Below, piece by piece: positions 26,534 to 34,964 of a stretch of 64,000 nt of DNA. Position 1 is the first letter of the stretch; each line of letters starts with the position of its first letter. The stretch spans positions 248,001 to 312,000 of the forward strand of contig NZ_CAJQUM010000001.1 of assembly GCF_907163265.1 (NCBI RefSeq). Direction: 5' to 3'. The notes under the pieces are model-generated. The model saw nothing but the letters and a program-made list of their open reading frames with translations. It did no database searches and was not told the DNA's origin. Made by a program: the position numbers and the translations under genes. This DNA is from Georgfuchsia toluolica. Its GTDB lineage: Bacteria; Pseudomonadota; Gammaproteobacteria; Burkholderiales; Rhodocyclaceae.

Positions 26534-27153
26534 CCCGAGCGACGCAAAAACCTCCACCGCTGGTTATGACGATTGGTCACTCCACGCACCCGCTCGAGGA
26601 ATTCATCCGCCTGCTTCAGGCACACGGGGCGACTTGCGTCGTCGATGTACGGACGGTGCCACGGTCCCGACACAATCCTCAGTTCAACCTCGACTCGCTG
26701 CCAGGCTCGTTGAAGGATGCCGGATTGGACTACGTTCATCTGCCGCTACTCGGCGGGCTGCGGCATGCCAGGCACGATTCCGACAACCTGGGCTGGCGCA
26801 ATGCCTCCTTTCGTGGTTATGCTGATTACATGCAGACGGCAGAATTCGAGCAGGGCATCGACGAATTGCTGCATTTGGCGAAAAAGCAGCAGATTGTTTT
26901 GATGTGCGCCGAAGCGGTGCCGTGGCGCTGTCATCGTTCGCTTATCGCAGATGCTTTGCTGGTTCGTGGAATTCGTACCGAGCACATCATGAGTGCAACT
27001 CGCCGTCAGGTACATGCGCTTACGCCATTTGCCAGGGTGCGAGGCAGTGCGATTACCTATCCGAGCGGGGCTTCAGGGAACGTGTCGGAGGAGGCACCGG
27101 CCAAATGCTCCCAGCCGCAGCCCGTGGTGAAGACCACGGAAAAAGAAGGCTGA
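26530..27153 (+). CDS. DUF488 family protein
   Basis: A 207-residue cytosolic protein of the DUF488 family, whose function is not established. Conserved features are the opening [13 protein letters not shown], the [15 protein letters not shown] loop, the YVHLPLLGG strand and [15 protein letters not shown] with the invariant Cys/Arg-His pair. The start ATG overlaps the glgP stop (ATGA at 26530-26533), indicating coupling. The last ~25 residues ([20 protein letters not shown]) look unstructured. The frame ends directly before a phosphoketolase fragment, so the original 3' end may have been altered by the same deletion. Confidence 0.85.
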   Translation: MTRATQKPPPLVMTIGHSTHPLEEFIRLLQAHGATCVVDVRTVPRSRHNPQFNLDSLPGSLKDAGLDYVHLPLLGGLRHARHDSDNLGWRNASFRGYADYMQTAEFEQGIDELLHLAKKQQIVLMCAEAVPWRCHRSLIADALLVRGIRTEHIMSATRRQVHALTPFARVRGSAITYPSGASGNVSEEAPAKCSQPQPVVKTTEKEG

Positions 27154-27184
27154 GCCGCACCCGCACTTGCGCCGGAACCTCGAC

Positions 27185-27331
27185 GTGATCTACATCTCCG
27201 GCCCCGGCCATGGCGGCCCGGCGCTGGTGGCGAATACTTGTCTCGAAGGCTGCTACAGCGAAATCCATCCGGACATCAGCCAGGATGAGGCCGGACTCAA
27301 GAAGCTGTTTACGGCTATCCGGAATTCGTGA
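27185..27331 (+). pseudogene. xfp: phosphoketolase internal fragment
   Basis: Forty-eight codons read [20 protein letters not shown] then [20 protein letters not shown] and stop shortly after. This matches the N-terminal thiamine-diphosphate domain of D-xylulose-5-phosphate/fructose-6-phosphate phosphoketolase, which begins [18 protein letters not shown]. The first ~90 residues and the last ~650 are gone. Phosphoketolase genes often neighbour tal/pgm/glgP-like clusters, so this is probably the last trace of a gene once in this operon. Confidence 0.8.
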
Positions 27332-27488
27332 TTGACATGTGAATAACGTTGTGCGATGCAGCGAGTCGGTGGTGAGCCTATGCGTTGCATGAACGCTCTG
27401 GATGGCAGCAACGTGCCTAATGCCATCATTGGTCGCTTCAACGGTCGAACAACAGACCCTGATGCAGTCCGGCCACTGTGTTCTCCCA

Positions 27489-27594
27489 GGCCAAATCCTC
27501 ATTGGGCGGCTATGTGCTGGCTACATGCCATTCTGCGCATCAAGCTGCCGGCAGGATCAACGATGCTTGAAGTCCGCCCAATGAGGATTTGGCC
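27489..27594. repeat. 21-base inverted repeat across the kinase 3' end
   Basis: GGCCAAATCCTCATTGGGCGG at 27489-27509 is exactly complementary to 27574-27594; written in halves it is GGCCAAATCC and TCATTGGGCGG. The second arm is coding sequence (AKSSLGG region) of the histidine kinase; the first lies 31 bases beyond its stop. The loop is 64 bases. It could be a transcript hairpin or the trace of a small inverted duplication. Confidence 0.8.
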
Positions 27595-28916
27595 AACAGC
27601 AAATCTCCACCGTACATTCGCGCCAGGTCGGCGGTTATGGCAAGCCCCAGTCCCGTACCGGGAACCTGCTCGTCAGCACGAACCCCGCGCTTGATTACGC
27701 TATCACGCTCGGCCTCGGCAATGCCATTGCCATCGTCATCGACACTTATCCTGAGCTTGCCGGATTCCTCTTTGACTCGAATCTCGATCCGGGATCGAGC
27801 CCACTTGGAGGCGTTGTCGATCAAATTTCCCAACATCTCCTGCAAATCCTGTTCTTCACCTCGGAATGCCAGGTTGGCTTGATCAGAAAGCACGACAAAA
27901 TCAAGCCAGCGATCTGCATGCACACATTGCATGACCCGTACCAGTCCCTGGATGACAGGCTCAACGGTAGTGCGCATGCCCGGAACTTGTACCGATGCGG
28001 CAGCTTGTGCCCGACTCAGGTGGTAATCGACCTGTTTGCGCACGGCATCGACTTGCGAAGTGACCAGACGTGCCAATTCGTCATCCCGTCGCTCGGATGC
28101 GTTGGCGGCATTGGCGAGAACGCTCAGCGGCGTTTTGAGCGCATGGGCAAGGTTGCCGGCTTGCGTCCTCGCACGCTCGACCACTTCGGCGTTTTGCACC
28201 AGTACACTGTTGAATTCATTCACCAGCGGCAGGATCTCGTTTGGAAATGTACCTTCCATCTGCCGCGCATCGCCGCGCCGCACCCGCCCGAGAGCATCCT
28301 GCATGCTGCGCAGCGGAGCAAGCCCGACAAAAACTTGCATCGAAGCGGCGAACGTCAATCCCATTCCTAGTATGCCCAGTGCCAGCCAGAGATGGTCTTT
28401 GAAGTCCGCGATAGGCTCTGTCATCAGGCTTTCGTTGGCCGCAACCATCAACTTAAAAGAATGCATGTCAATAGTGACGGCGCGCTCCGCCACCCTTAGG
28501 GCTACCCCCTCGGGTCCATCAATCCGATGCTGATGAATCTCTCCGTCCGCTGGAGCATCGGCTGGCACTGCCAAGGATTCGTCCCATAGCGAGCGGGAAC
28601 GCAATACAGCCTTGACGGGGTGCTCACCCGCAGCGGCGATCCGGTCAATCTGCCAATACAGGCCGGAAAGGGGTTTATTCAGGCGTGGATCACTCGGGGG
28701 CAAGCGTATTTGGGCCTGGTTCTGGTCATCCAGAATCAGTTGGGCTGTTAGCTGATCGAGATGATTCTTAAGTTCTGCCTCAAATTGGGCTTCGATGTGC
28801 TGATGGAAGAGTTGACCAAGCCCCCAGCCTGCGACCAGAACCGAAGTAATGATCCAAAACAGCGTCCCCGCCAACAGACGAATGCGCAGTGAGTTACGCA
28901 AGAGGGCAAAGTTCAT
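27540..28916 (-). CDS. sensor histidine kinase (PhoQ/QseC-like)
   Basis: A membrane sensor of 458 residues. The first transmembrane helix is at ~13-35, followed by a periplasmic region of ~135 residues and a second helix at ~175-197 (LWLALGILGMGLTFAAS). Then come a HAMP-like linker and the H-box NLAHALKTPLSVLA with the phospho-accepting His near 257. The ATPase has MLGNLIDNASKWA (N-box), DDDGNGIA and GTGLGLAI. Its ATG overlaps the stop of the response regulator gene (TAATG). The adjacent PepSY gene and the divergent cytochrome operon are likely its circuit. Confidence 0.93.
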   Translation of the reverse strand: MNFALLRNSLRIRLLAGTLFWIITSVLVAGWGLGQLFHQHIEAQFEAELKNHLDQLTAQLILDDQNQAQIRLPPSDPRLNKPLSGLYWQIDRIAAAGEHPVKAVLRSRSLWDESLAVPADAPADGEIHQHRIDGPEGVALRVAERAVTIDMHSFKLMVAANESLMTEPIADFKDHLWLALGILGMGLTFAASMQVFVGLAPLRSMQDALGRVRRGDARQMEGTFPNEILPLVNEFNSVLVQNAEVVERARTQAGNLAHALKTPLSVLANAANASERRDDELARLVTSQVDAVRKQVDYHLSRAQAAASVQVPGMRTTVEPVIQGLVRVMQCVHADRWLDFVVLSDQANLAFRGEEQDLQEMLGNLIDNASKWARSRIEIRVKEESGKLRISVDDDGNGIAEAERDSVIKRGVRADEQVPGTGLGLAITADLARMYGGDLLLAKSSLGGLQASLILPAA

Positions 28917-29575
28917 TACGCTTTGTTGAATCGGTAGCCCAGTCCGCGCACGGTTTCAATTAGGCCCGGCGGCAGTTTCTTGCGTAAGCGGGCAATGAAT
29001 ACTTCGACCGTATTCGAATCACGGTCGAAATCCTGCGCGTAAATATGTTCAGTCAGTTCCGCTCGAGAAACGATTTCACCTGGATGGTGCATCAGGTAGG
29101 CAAGTACCCGGTATTCATGGCTCGTCAGTGTCAGGGCGACCCCATCTACACTGGCACGGCTGCTGCGGGTATCCAGTATCAGCGGGCCGCAAACCAGTTC
29201 GGTACTGGCATGCCCGCCGGCACGGCGAATCAGGGCCCGGAGCCTGGCCAGCAACTCTTCCATGTGAAATGGCTTGGTTAGGTAGTCGTCCGCACCGGCA
29301 TCGATGCCGGCTACTTTCTCCCGCCATGTATCGCGTGCCGTCAGGATCAGCACCGGCAATGTACGACCTGCCGCACGCCATTTCTTGAGAACCGTGATGC
29401 CATCCATCTGCGCCAGGCCAATGTCGAGCACGATGGCGTCGTAAGGTTCGGTTTCTCCCATGAAGTGGCCGTCGAGTCCATTGTGGGCCATATCCACCAC
29501 ATAGCCGACCGACTGGATGCCTTCGGCAAGTTGCGCGGCCAGAGCCGGCTCGTCTTCGACGATCAGAATGCGCAT
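28916..29575 (-). CDS. OmpR/PhoP-family response regulator
   Basis: A 219-residue two-domain regulator. The receiver domain has the acidic pocket EDE at residues 7-9, the phosphorylated Asp51 in AIVLDIGLAQMDG, and the conserved Thr/Lys positions (LTARDTW, LTKPFHMEEL). The C-terminal winged helix (~125-219) ends VRGLGYRFNKA, as in PhoP/QseB. It lies between the PepSY gene (one-base junction at 29575) and the kinase gene with overlapping codons. Confidence 0.95.
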   Translation of the reverse strand: MRILIVEDEPALAAQLAEGIQSVGYVVDMAHNGLDGHFMGETEPYDAIVLDIGLAQMDGITVLKKWRAAGRTLPVLILTARDTWREKVAGIDAGADDYLTKPFHMEELLARLRALIRRAGGHASTELVCGPLILDTRSSRASVDGVALTLTSHEYRVLAYLMHHPGEIVSRAELTEHIYAQDFDRDSNTVEVFIARLRKKLPPGLIETVRGLGYRFNKA

Positions 29576-29940
29576 CAGCGAGACTCTCCTGGGCGATGCG
29601 TTTTGTCATGCTTTTCTTTGAAACCGAGGATGGTGCCGTCTCGAGCGTGGATCTTCAACTTCATCAAGGTGCCTCCCTTACGTAGTAACTTGATTTCATA
29701 AACCCACTCACCCATTTCGCGGTCGAGTTCAACCTCCATGACCTGGCCGGGATACTCGCGTTCGACCCGTTCAAGGATCGTCCGCAACGGCAGCACGTCT
29801 CCGGCTTCAACGGCTTGGCGGGCACGGTCATGGTCAGCGTTATCCGCTGCGTAACTGACTCTCGTGCCCAGCATCACCAGCATCATCATGACAAAGCCTG
29901 TCAGTGTGCGGCGCCATTGGGTGGTGATTATCGACGACAT
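29575..29940 (-). CDS. PepSY-domain periplasmic protein
   Basis: A small exported protein of 121 residues. The signal peptide runs to VSYAADN. One PepSY domain (AVEAGDVLPLRTILERVERE ... EVELDREMGEWVYEIKLL ... KIHARDGTILGF) follows. PepSY proteins next to two-component systems are thought to modulate the sensor or a periplasmic protease. The ATG at 29940 has GGAG six bases in front; an in-frame ATG 12 bases upstream lacks one. First gene of the PepSY-regulator-kinase operon, 136 bases from the divergent cytochrome operon. Confidence 0.88.
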   Translation of the reverse strand: MSSIITTQWRRTLTGFVMMMLVMLGTRVSYAADNADHDRARQAVEAGDVLPLRTILERVEREYPGQVMEVELDREMGEWVYEIKLLRKGGTLMKLKIHARDGTILGFKEKHDKTHRPGESR

Positions 29941-30076
29941 CTTCAACTCCACAGTTTTCCAGCCTGATCTTTTAGCGCTTTGAATCTGAACACAGGATGA
30001 ACAAGCGATTCAGCATTCATTCAGACGGGGTAGCGCAAAGTGCACTCCACAGTCACATAACTGCCAGGAGAAACGC

Positions 30077-30478
30077 ATGAAGAACATGTTGGTCGTCACC
30101 TCAGGAGTTGTCGCCATGATACTCAGCACCGCCTCACTCGCCGGTCCACGCGAAGACCTGCTGGCCCAGTATGCCGCAGCCGCCAAGGCAACAGGCTTTT
30201 CAGCGACACGCGGCCAGACCCTGCATACGCAGAATTTTTCGGGTGGAAAGCCTGACACACCCTCCTGCACTACCTGTCATGGCAAGGACACCCGGGGTGC
30301 CGGCCGGGCACTGACTGGCAAGACCATCGAACCGGTTGCCGTATCCGTGACGCCAACTCGTTATACCGATCCGGCCAAGGTCGAAAAGTGGTTCAAGCGC
30401 AATTGCACCGAAGTTTTGGGGCGCGAATGTACCCCGCAGGAAAAAGGTGACTGGCTCACCTTTGTGATTGGTCAGTAA
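30077..30478 (+). CDS. DUF1924 monoheme c-type cytochrome-like protein
   Basis: An exported 133-residue protein with signal peptide ending STASLAG and one haem-binding CTTCH (residues ~69-73) within the DUF1924 pattern SCTTCHGKDTRGAGR. The family pattern TPTRYTDPAKVEKWFKRNC and LGRECTPQEKGDW, with two further cysteines, follows. It most likely carries electrons in the periplasm. It is first in an operon with a diheme cytochrome, a second PepSY protein and a ferric-reductase-like membrane protein. This gene set is recurrent in betaproteobacteria. Confidence 0.9.
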   Translation: MKNMLVVTSGVVAMILSTASLAGPREDLLAQYAAAAKATGFSATRGQTLHTQNFSGGKPDTPSCTTCHGKDTRGAGRALTGKTIEPVAVSVTPTRYTDPAKVEKWFKRNCTEVLGRECTPQEKGDWLTFVIGQ

Positions 30479-30499
30479 TTCGATCTAAAGGAGACTCCC

Positions 30500-30991
30500 G
30501 TGCGCATTTCTTCTCGTCCAATTGCCATCGGCCTCGTGACCTTTGCCTTTTCTGCCCTTGTATTGGCGCGTGCTCAGGCAGGTGACCGTCATTTCTTTGC
30601 ACCGGTTGCCGATCCGGTCGTCAAGGAGGAGTGTGGCAGTTGCCATCTGGCCTTTGCCCCCTCGATGCTGCCGGCGCGATCCTGGCAACGCATGATGGGC
30701 GAACTGGACAATCATTTCGGGGATAACGCCAGCCTTGATGCGGCCACCGCCGAGAAGATTACCCGCTATTTCGTCGCTAATGCAGGCGATGCGGGTGGTC
30801 AGCGCTACAGCAGCAAATTGCTCAGAAGCGTGTCTGCAGGGGCGGCTCCGCAACGCATTACGGAATTGCCCAAGTGGGTCAGCGAACATCGCAAAGTGCC
30901 CGACTGGGAGTGGCGTCACAAGGAGGTACGCACCAAGGCGAACTGCGTCGCCTGCCATCCGGCAGCAGACCAGGGCTATTACGAAGAATGA
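30500..30991 (+). CDS. diheme cytochrome c (DHC type)
   Basis: A 163-residue exported cytochrome with two CxxCH motifs, CGSCH (~45) and CVACH near the C-terminus. The DHC-type signature is DPVVKEECGSCHLAFAPSML with LPARSWQRMM after it. Similar proteins transfer electrons to or from membrane cytochrome b partners. The start is GTG at 30500 with AAAGGAG in front. It lies 21 bases after the DUF1924 gene. Confidence 0.9.
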   Translation: MRISSRPIAIGLVTFAFSALVLARAQAGDRHFFAPVADPVVKEECGSCHLAFAPSMLPARSWQRMMGELDNHFGDNASLDAATAEKITRYFVANAGDAGGQRYSSKLLRSVSAGAAPQRITELPKWVSEHRKVPDWEWRHKEVRTKANCVACHPAADQGYYEE

Positions 30992-31028
30992 TCATTTCCG
31001 ACACCCATTTGAGCAGGAGGATTTAACC

Positions 31029-31433
31029 ATGCGCACATTAACCATCGCTTCACTGCTTGCCACTGTTTTCTTCTCCATGTCGAGCCATGCCCAGGATGGC
31101 CGCTCAGCCAATACCGGCAAGGTGAAATGGCTATCGATTCCAGAAGTACATGCCAGATTGGAGTCTGCCGGCTATCGCAATATCGAGAAGGTCGAACGTG
31201 AAAGTGGCTGCTATGAGGTCAAGGCAACTGATCCGGCTGGTCGTCGGATCAAGTTGTATGTGCATCCCCAGACCGGCGAAGTCATCAATCAGCGACAGCA
31301 TGACACCAAACGCGACAAATACGAAGGTGGCTATGCAAAAAACAATCAGCGTAATTCAGCTGACTGCAACGAGCGGCGCTGCCGTGATGACTTGCCCCAA
31401 CAGAGAACCCCACAACCCGCCGCTGGAAAATGA
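31029..31433 (+). CDS. second PepSY-domain periplasmic protein
   Basis: A 134-residue exported protein. ATG 31029 is preceded by AGGAGGATTTAACC and the signal peptide ends SMSSHAQDG. A PepSY-like domain follows (WLSIPEVHARLESAGYRNIE ... GCYEVKATDPAGRRIKLYVH ... TGEVINQ). The C-terminal 40 residues are charged and cysteine-containing (SADCNERRCRDD). The stop overlaps the ATG of the ferric-reductase-like gene. It is not the same as the PepSY protein at 29575-29940. Confidence 0.85.
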   Translation: MRTLTIASLLATVFFSMSSHAQDGRSANTGKVKWLSIPEVHARLESAGYRNIEKVERESGCYEVKATDPAGRRIKLYVHPQTGEVINQRQHDTKRDKYEGGYAKNNQRNSADCNERRCRDDLPQQRTPQPAAGK

Positions 31434-32773
31434 TTAATCAGAGTTCTGACATGAAAATCTTGCTCGGTTCGCTTCTCGCCATGGTCTCAGTCGCTTGGGG
31501 AATGGGTGTATCTGCCACGGGCGGCAGCAGTGGCGGCAGCCTGCCATGGGTAATCCGACAGGAAGCCCATTATATAAGCGGTCTTCTGTCCCTCGCCTTG
31601 ATGTCGCTGGCAATGTACTTATCTACACGCCCCGTCTGGCTTGAAACCCCGCTCGGCGGCATGGACCGAGTTTATCGCACCCACAAATGGGCTGGCATTC
31701 TCGGGGTGAGCTTTGCGGTAGTGCACTGGCTGGTCGAGGAAGTTGTTGGAGACATTCTCAAGGCGATGGTCGGCCGCGAAGGACGCATACCCAAGGAGAA
31801 GTTCACCGGCTTCCTCGAAGTGATGCGCGACCTGGCCAAGGACATGGGCGAGTGGACGTTTTATTTTGTGCTGGCGATGCTGGTCATCACCCTATGGAAG
31901 CGATTCCCCTATAAACCCTGGCGAGTATTGCATCAGGCAATGCCGGTGCTTTATTTGATGCTGGCGCTACATGCAGCTATGCTCGCTCCCACCGATTATT
32001 GGACACAGCCAGTTGGCATTCTCATCGCGTTGTTCGGCGCTGCCGGAATCTATGGCGCCCTATACTCACTGGCCGGTTGCATCGGACGCTCACGCCGCGC
32101 CAGCGGGACAGTGGCGGCCATCGAGCAACCTGCCCCGGATGTGCTCACCGTCAGTTGCCAACTCGACAACAACTGGCGTGGTCATCGCCCCGGACAGTTT
32201 GCATTCATTACCTTCGACGATAAAGAAGGGGCTCATCCATTCACGATCGCCAGCGCGGATCGGGGTGATCGGAGCATCAGTTTCCAGATCAAGGTGCTCG
32301 GTGATTACACCCGCACCCTGAGTAAGCGGCTGGAAGTCGGTCACGCCGTCAAGGTTGAGGGGCCTTATGGTCGCTTCGATATGGCCCGGCAGGATTCGAG
32401 TGCCCGACAAATCTGGATTGCCGGCGGGATCGGAGTGACGCCCTTCCTGGCCTGGCTGGACTCGTTGCAACAGGCGCCGAACCAGGTTTCAGCGGATCTC
32501 CACTACTGCACCCGTGATCGAACCAATGATCCCTTTGTCGCCCGCATCGAGGCAGGCTGCGCCACGTTGCCTGGCATCCGTCTGCACATTTATGGCGCCC
32601 AACAGGGCGAAACATTGAGTGCTGCCGATGTGGCCGCTGCACAGAATGGTTCACGCCGGTCGGAAATCTGGTTCTGTGGGCCACAAGGATTGGCCGAAAA
32701 GCTCAAGCATGAACTTGGGTGTATTGGGCAAGGCCGGTTCAGTTTTCATCAAGAAGCATTTGAAATGCGGTGA
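31430..32773 (+). CDS. ferric reductase-like transmembrane flavocytochrome
   Basis: A 447-residue membrane oxidoreductase. The N-terminal half has about six helices with haem-b type histidines in VVHWLVEE and LHAAML. The C-terminal half is a ferredoxin-reductase module: FAD-binding HPFTIAS (~275), WIAGGIGVTPFLAWL for NAD(P)H and WFCGPQGLAEKL near the end. The architecture is that of NOX/FRE reductases, which move electrons from cytosolic NAD(P)H across the membrane. With the upstream cytochromes this would form a transmembrane electron path. Start ATG overlaps the preceding stop (ATGA); a second Met at codon 8 is possible. Confidence 0.9.
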   Translation: MINQSSDMKILLGSLLAMVSVAWGMGVSATGGSSGGSLPWVIRQEAHYISGLLSLALMSLAMYLSTRPVWLETPLGGMDRVYRTHKWAGILGVSFAVVHWLVEEVVGDILKAMVGREGRIPKEKFTGFLEVMRDLAKDMGEWTFYFVLAMLVITLWKRFPYKPWRVLHQAMPVLYLMLALHAAMLAPTDYWTQPVGILIALFGAAGIYGALYSLAGCIGRSRRASGTVAAIEQPAPDVLTVSCQLDNNWRGHRPGQFAFITFDDKEGAHPFTIASADRGDRSISFQIKVLGDYTRTLSKRLEVGHAVKVEGPYGRFDMARQDSSARQIWIAGGIGVTPFLAWLDSLQQAPNQVSADLHYCTRDRTNDPFVARIEAGCATLPGIRLHIYGAQQGETLSAADVAAAQNGSRRSEIWFCGPQGLAEKLKHELGCIGQGRFSFHQEAFEMR

Positions 32774-32807
32774 CACCTGTTATCCATCTGACCAAAGGAA
32801 TGAAATC

Positions 32808-32867
32808 ATGAAAGCCCTCCCGATCATCCTGCTTGCTATGTCCATGACGACCGCAGCATTGGGGTGA
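32808..32867 (+). pseudogene. signal-peptide stub of a lost exported protein
   Basis: AAAGGAATGAAATC is followed by a 19-codon frame, MKALPIILLAMSMTTAALG, which is a signal peptide that stops just before a cleavage site would be completed. It is the next gene of the redox operon, 34 bases after the reductase, with everything downstream lost. Confidence 0.55.
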
Positions 32868-32977
32868 GTATCAAGTCCTTTGTGCGGGCTTGCGGCCAAG
32901 CGAAGGCGATACCGTTCCTCAAGCCGAAGTCTTCTCGAGCATTGTTGAACCCGCATCGGCAGCGACCCGGAGCGGAT

Positions 32978-33208
32978 TCAGGAACCCGGGACTCCTAATT
33001 TGCCAATGTCGTGGAATGAAGCAGAGATTTTTAGAATAACCAGTTCATCGGCAGTCAAGCCACATGCCACCCCTATAGCCTCGGACAGGCCAAGTACGCG
33101 CTCGAAGTGAAGTTGTGTAAAGATATCGCGGAAACTTGATTCATATCCGGGCGGGGTCGGATCTCGGATAATGTCTTGCTGTCGCGGCCGAGCGACATAA
33201 AAACTCAA
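32978..33208 (-). pseudogene. HD-GYP phosphodiesterase fragment
   Basis: A 76-codon frame contains FERVLGLSEAIGVACGLTAD followed by ISASFHDIGKLGVPGS and a stop. This is the first part of an HD-GYP domain: the helix with the first His, then the HD pair in FHDIGK. The GYP motif and the rest are missing. The open frame starts at ATG 33208 with ~25 residues of unrecognised sequence. It is related to, but different from, the intact gene at 45882-46721. The remaining 33209-33449 stretch shows nothing identifiable. Confidence 0.7.
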
Positions 33209-33449
33209 TTGATCTTGGCGCTTTGAGCGCTATCCAGCGAACACTGTCTCCAAGGAGAGACTGCGTTAGGCCGTGTTTGCATGGTGCAGCCACTTAACCC
33301 ATTGATTTCCCCGCCTCCGTCCTGGAGTGGCATGGCGATTGCTGCGAGAAGGCGACCTCCCGATCGAAACCTGGCCGGGATGAGAATGGTGAATCTTGTC
33401 CCGATCTGCCGCAGCAATTGAAACCCACTGACTTTCAGCCATAGCCCCT

Positions 33450-34964
33450 ATGAGGATAATACGTGCCGCCTGCCTTGTCGTCTTATGGTTTTGCCTGCCG
33501 TCCTTCAATAACGTCCACGCTTTCGACTTCGATGACGTAAACCGGCAAGCTCGCCAGTTGGCGACGGCTTCGTATCAGAAGCCGGATAACGACCTCACGA
33601 CCGAATTAAAAAACCTCAGCTACGACCAGTACCGCGACATCCGCTTCAGGCCGGAAGCATCGCTGTGGCGGAGCGACGGGTTGCCATTCGAAGTGGCGTT
33701 TTTTCATCGCGGCGGATTTTTCCAGGAGAAAGTGAAAATCAATGAAATCGCTGGCAACGCGGTCCGTGAAATCAAGTTCGACCCCAATCGCTTCGATTAC
33801 GGCCGGAACAAGATCGATGTCACTCGCATGCGCAGCCTCGGCTTTTCCGGTTTCCGCCTTCACTATCCGATCAATCGGGCCGGCTACAAGGACGAGGTAG
33901 CGGCGTTCCTCGGCGCCAGCTATTTCCGCGCGCTCGGCAAGAACCAATTGTACGGCGTATCGGCGCGCGGACTGGCGGTCGACACGGCGCAGAGTTCCGG
34001 CGAGGAATTTCCGCGCTTCACCGAGTTCTGGCTGGAGCGGCCGGAGCAGGCGGCGAAACAAATCAGGTTTTACGCCCTGCTCGATTCACCGCGCGTTACC
34101 GGCGCCTACCGCTTCGTGCTGACGCCGGGCGAGGACACGGTGATGGACGTCAAGGTGCGCCTGTATCTGCGCGACAAGGTCGCCCTGATCGGCGTGGCGC
34201 CCCTGACCAGCATGTTCCTTTTCGGTGAGAACCAGCATTTCGGCGGCGACGACTACCGCCCCGAGGTGCATGATTCCGACGGCCTGTCGATCCATTCCGG
34301 CAGCGGCGAATGGCTATGGCGCCCGCTACTGGACCCGAAACGGCTCCTGGTGACCTCGTTCGCGCAGAACGACCCGCTCGGCTTCGGCCTCATGCAGCGC
34401 GACCGCAACTTCTGCCACTACGAAGATCTCGAAGCGCACTATCAGCAGCGGCCCAGCGTCTGGATCGAACCCAGGGGCAAATGGGGCAGCGGCCGCGTCG
34501 AGCTGGTGCAGATACCGGTGCCCGACGAAACCAACGACAACATCGTCGCCTTCTGGGTCCCGGATGCGCCCATGCAGCCCGGCGAAGCGCGCGATTTCGA
34601 ATACCGCATGCTGTGGCAGAAGAACAAGGAAACGACACCGCCCGGCGCATGGGTCGTGCAGACGCGCCGCGGGCGTGCCTATACCAAGAACCTCGACAGC
34701 AGCATCGGCCTGCTCGTGGATTTCGATGGGCCGGCATTGCGCAAGCTGGCGGCTAACGTCAAGCCGAAGCTGATCGTCTCCGCCGACGCGAACGGCCAGA
34801 TCATCGAAAGCGAGGTTTACCGCAACGACGTAAACGGCGGCTGGCGGCTCAGCCTGCGCGTGCGCCGCGTCGATGCGGCAAAGCCGGTCGAGATGCGCGC
34901 GCAACTGCGCGGCAATGGCAACAAGGAATCGGAGACATGGAGCTACATCCTCCCGCCCGAATGA
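33450..34964 (+). CDS. opgG: periplasmic glucan biosynthesis protein OpgG/MdoG
   Basis: OpgG is a periplasmic protein needed to make osmoregulated periplasmic glucans together with OpgH. This one has 504 residues, near the E. coli length. A signal peptide ends NNVHAFDF. The family patterns include [36 protein letters not shown] and [20 protein letters not shown] (~255-275). ESETWSY is at the C-terminus. opgH overlaps its 3' end by 28 bases. Whether it is OpgG or the paralogue OpgD cannot be settled by eye; the opgH partner favours OpgG. Confidence 0.94.
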   Translation: MRIIRAACLVVLWFCLPSFNNVHAFDFDDVNRQARQLATASYQKPDNDLTTELKNLSYDQYRDIRFRPEASLWRSDGLPFEVAFFHRGGFFQEKVKINEIAGNAVREIKFDPNRFDYGRNKIDVTRMRSLGFSGFRLHYPINRAGYKDEVAAFLGASYFRALGKNQLYGVSARGLAVDTAQSSGEEFPRFTEFWLERPEQAAKQIRFYALLDSPRVTGAYRFVLTPGEDTVMDVKVRLYLRDKVALIGVAPLTSMFLFGENQHFGGDDYRPEVHDSDGLSIHSGSGEWLWRPLLDPKRLLVTSFAQNDPLGFGLMQRDRNFCHYEDLEAHYQQRPSVWIEPRGKWGSGRVELVQIPVPDETNDNIVAFWVPDAPMQPGEARDFEYRMLWQKNKETTPPGAWVVQTRRGRAYTKNLDSSIGLLVDFDGPALRKLAANVKPKLIVSADANGQIIESEVYRNDVNGGWRLSLRVRRVDAAKPVEMRAQLRGNGNKESETWSYILPPE

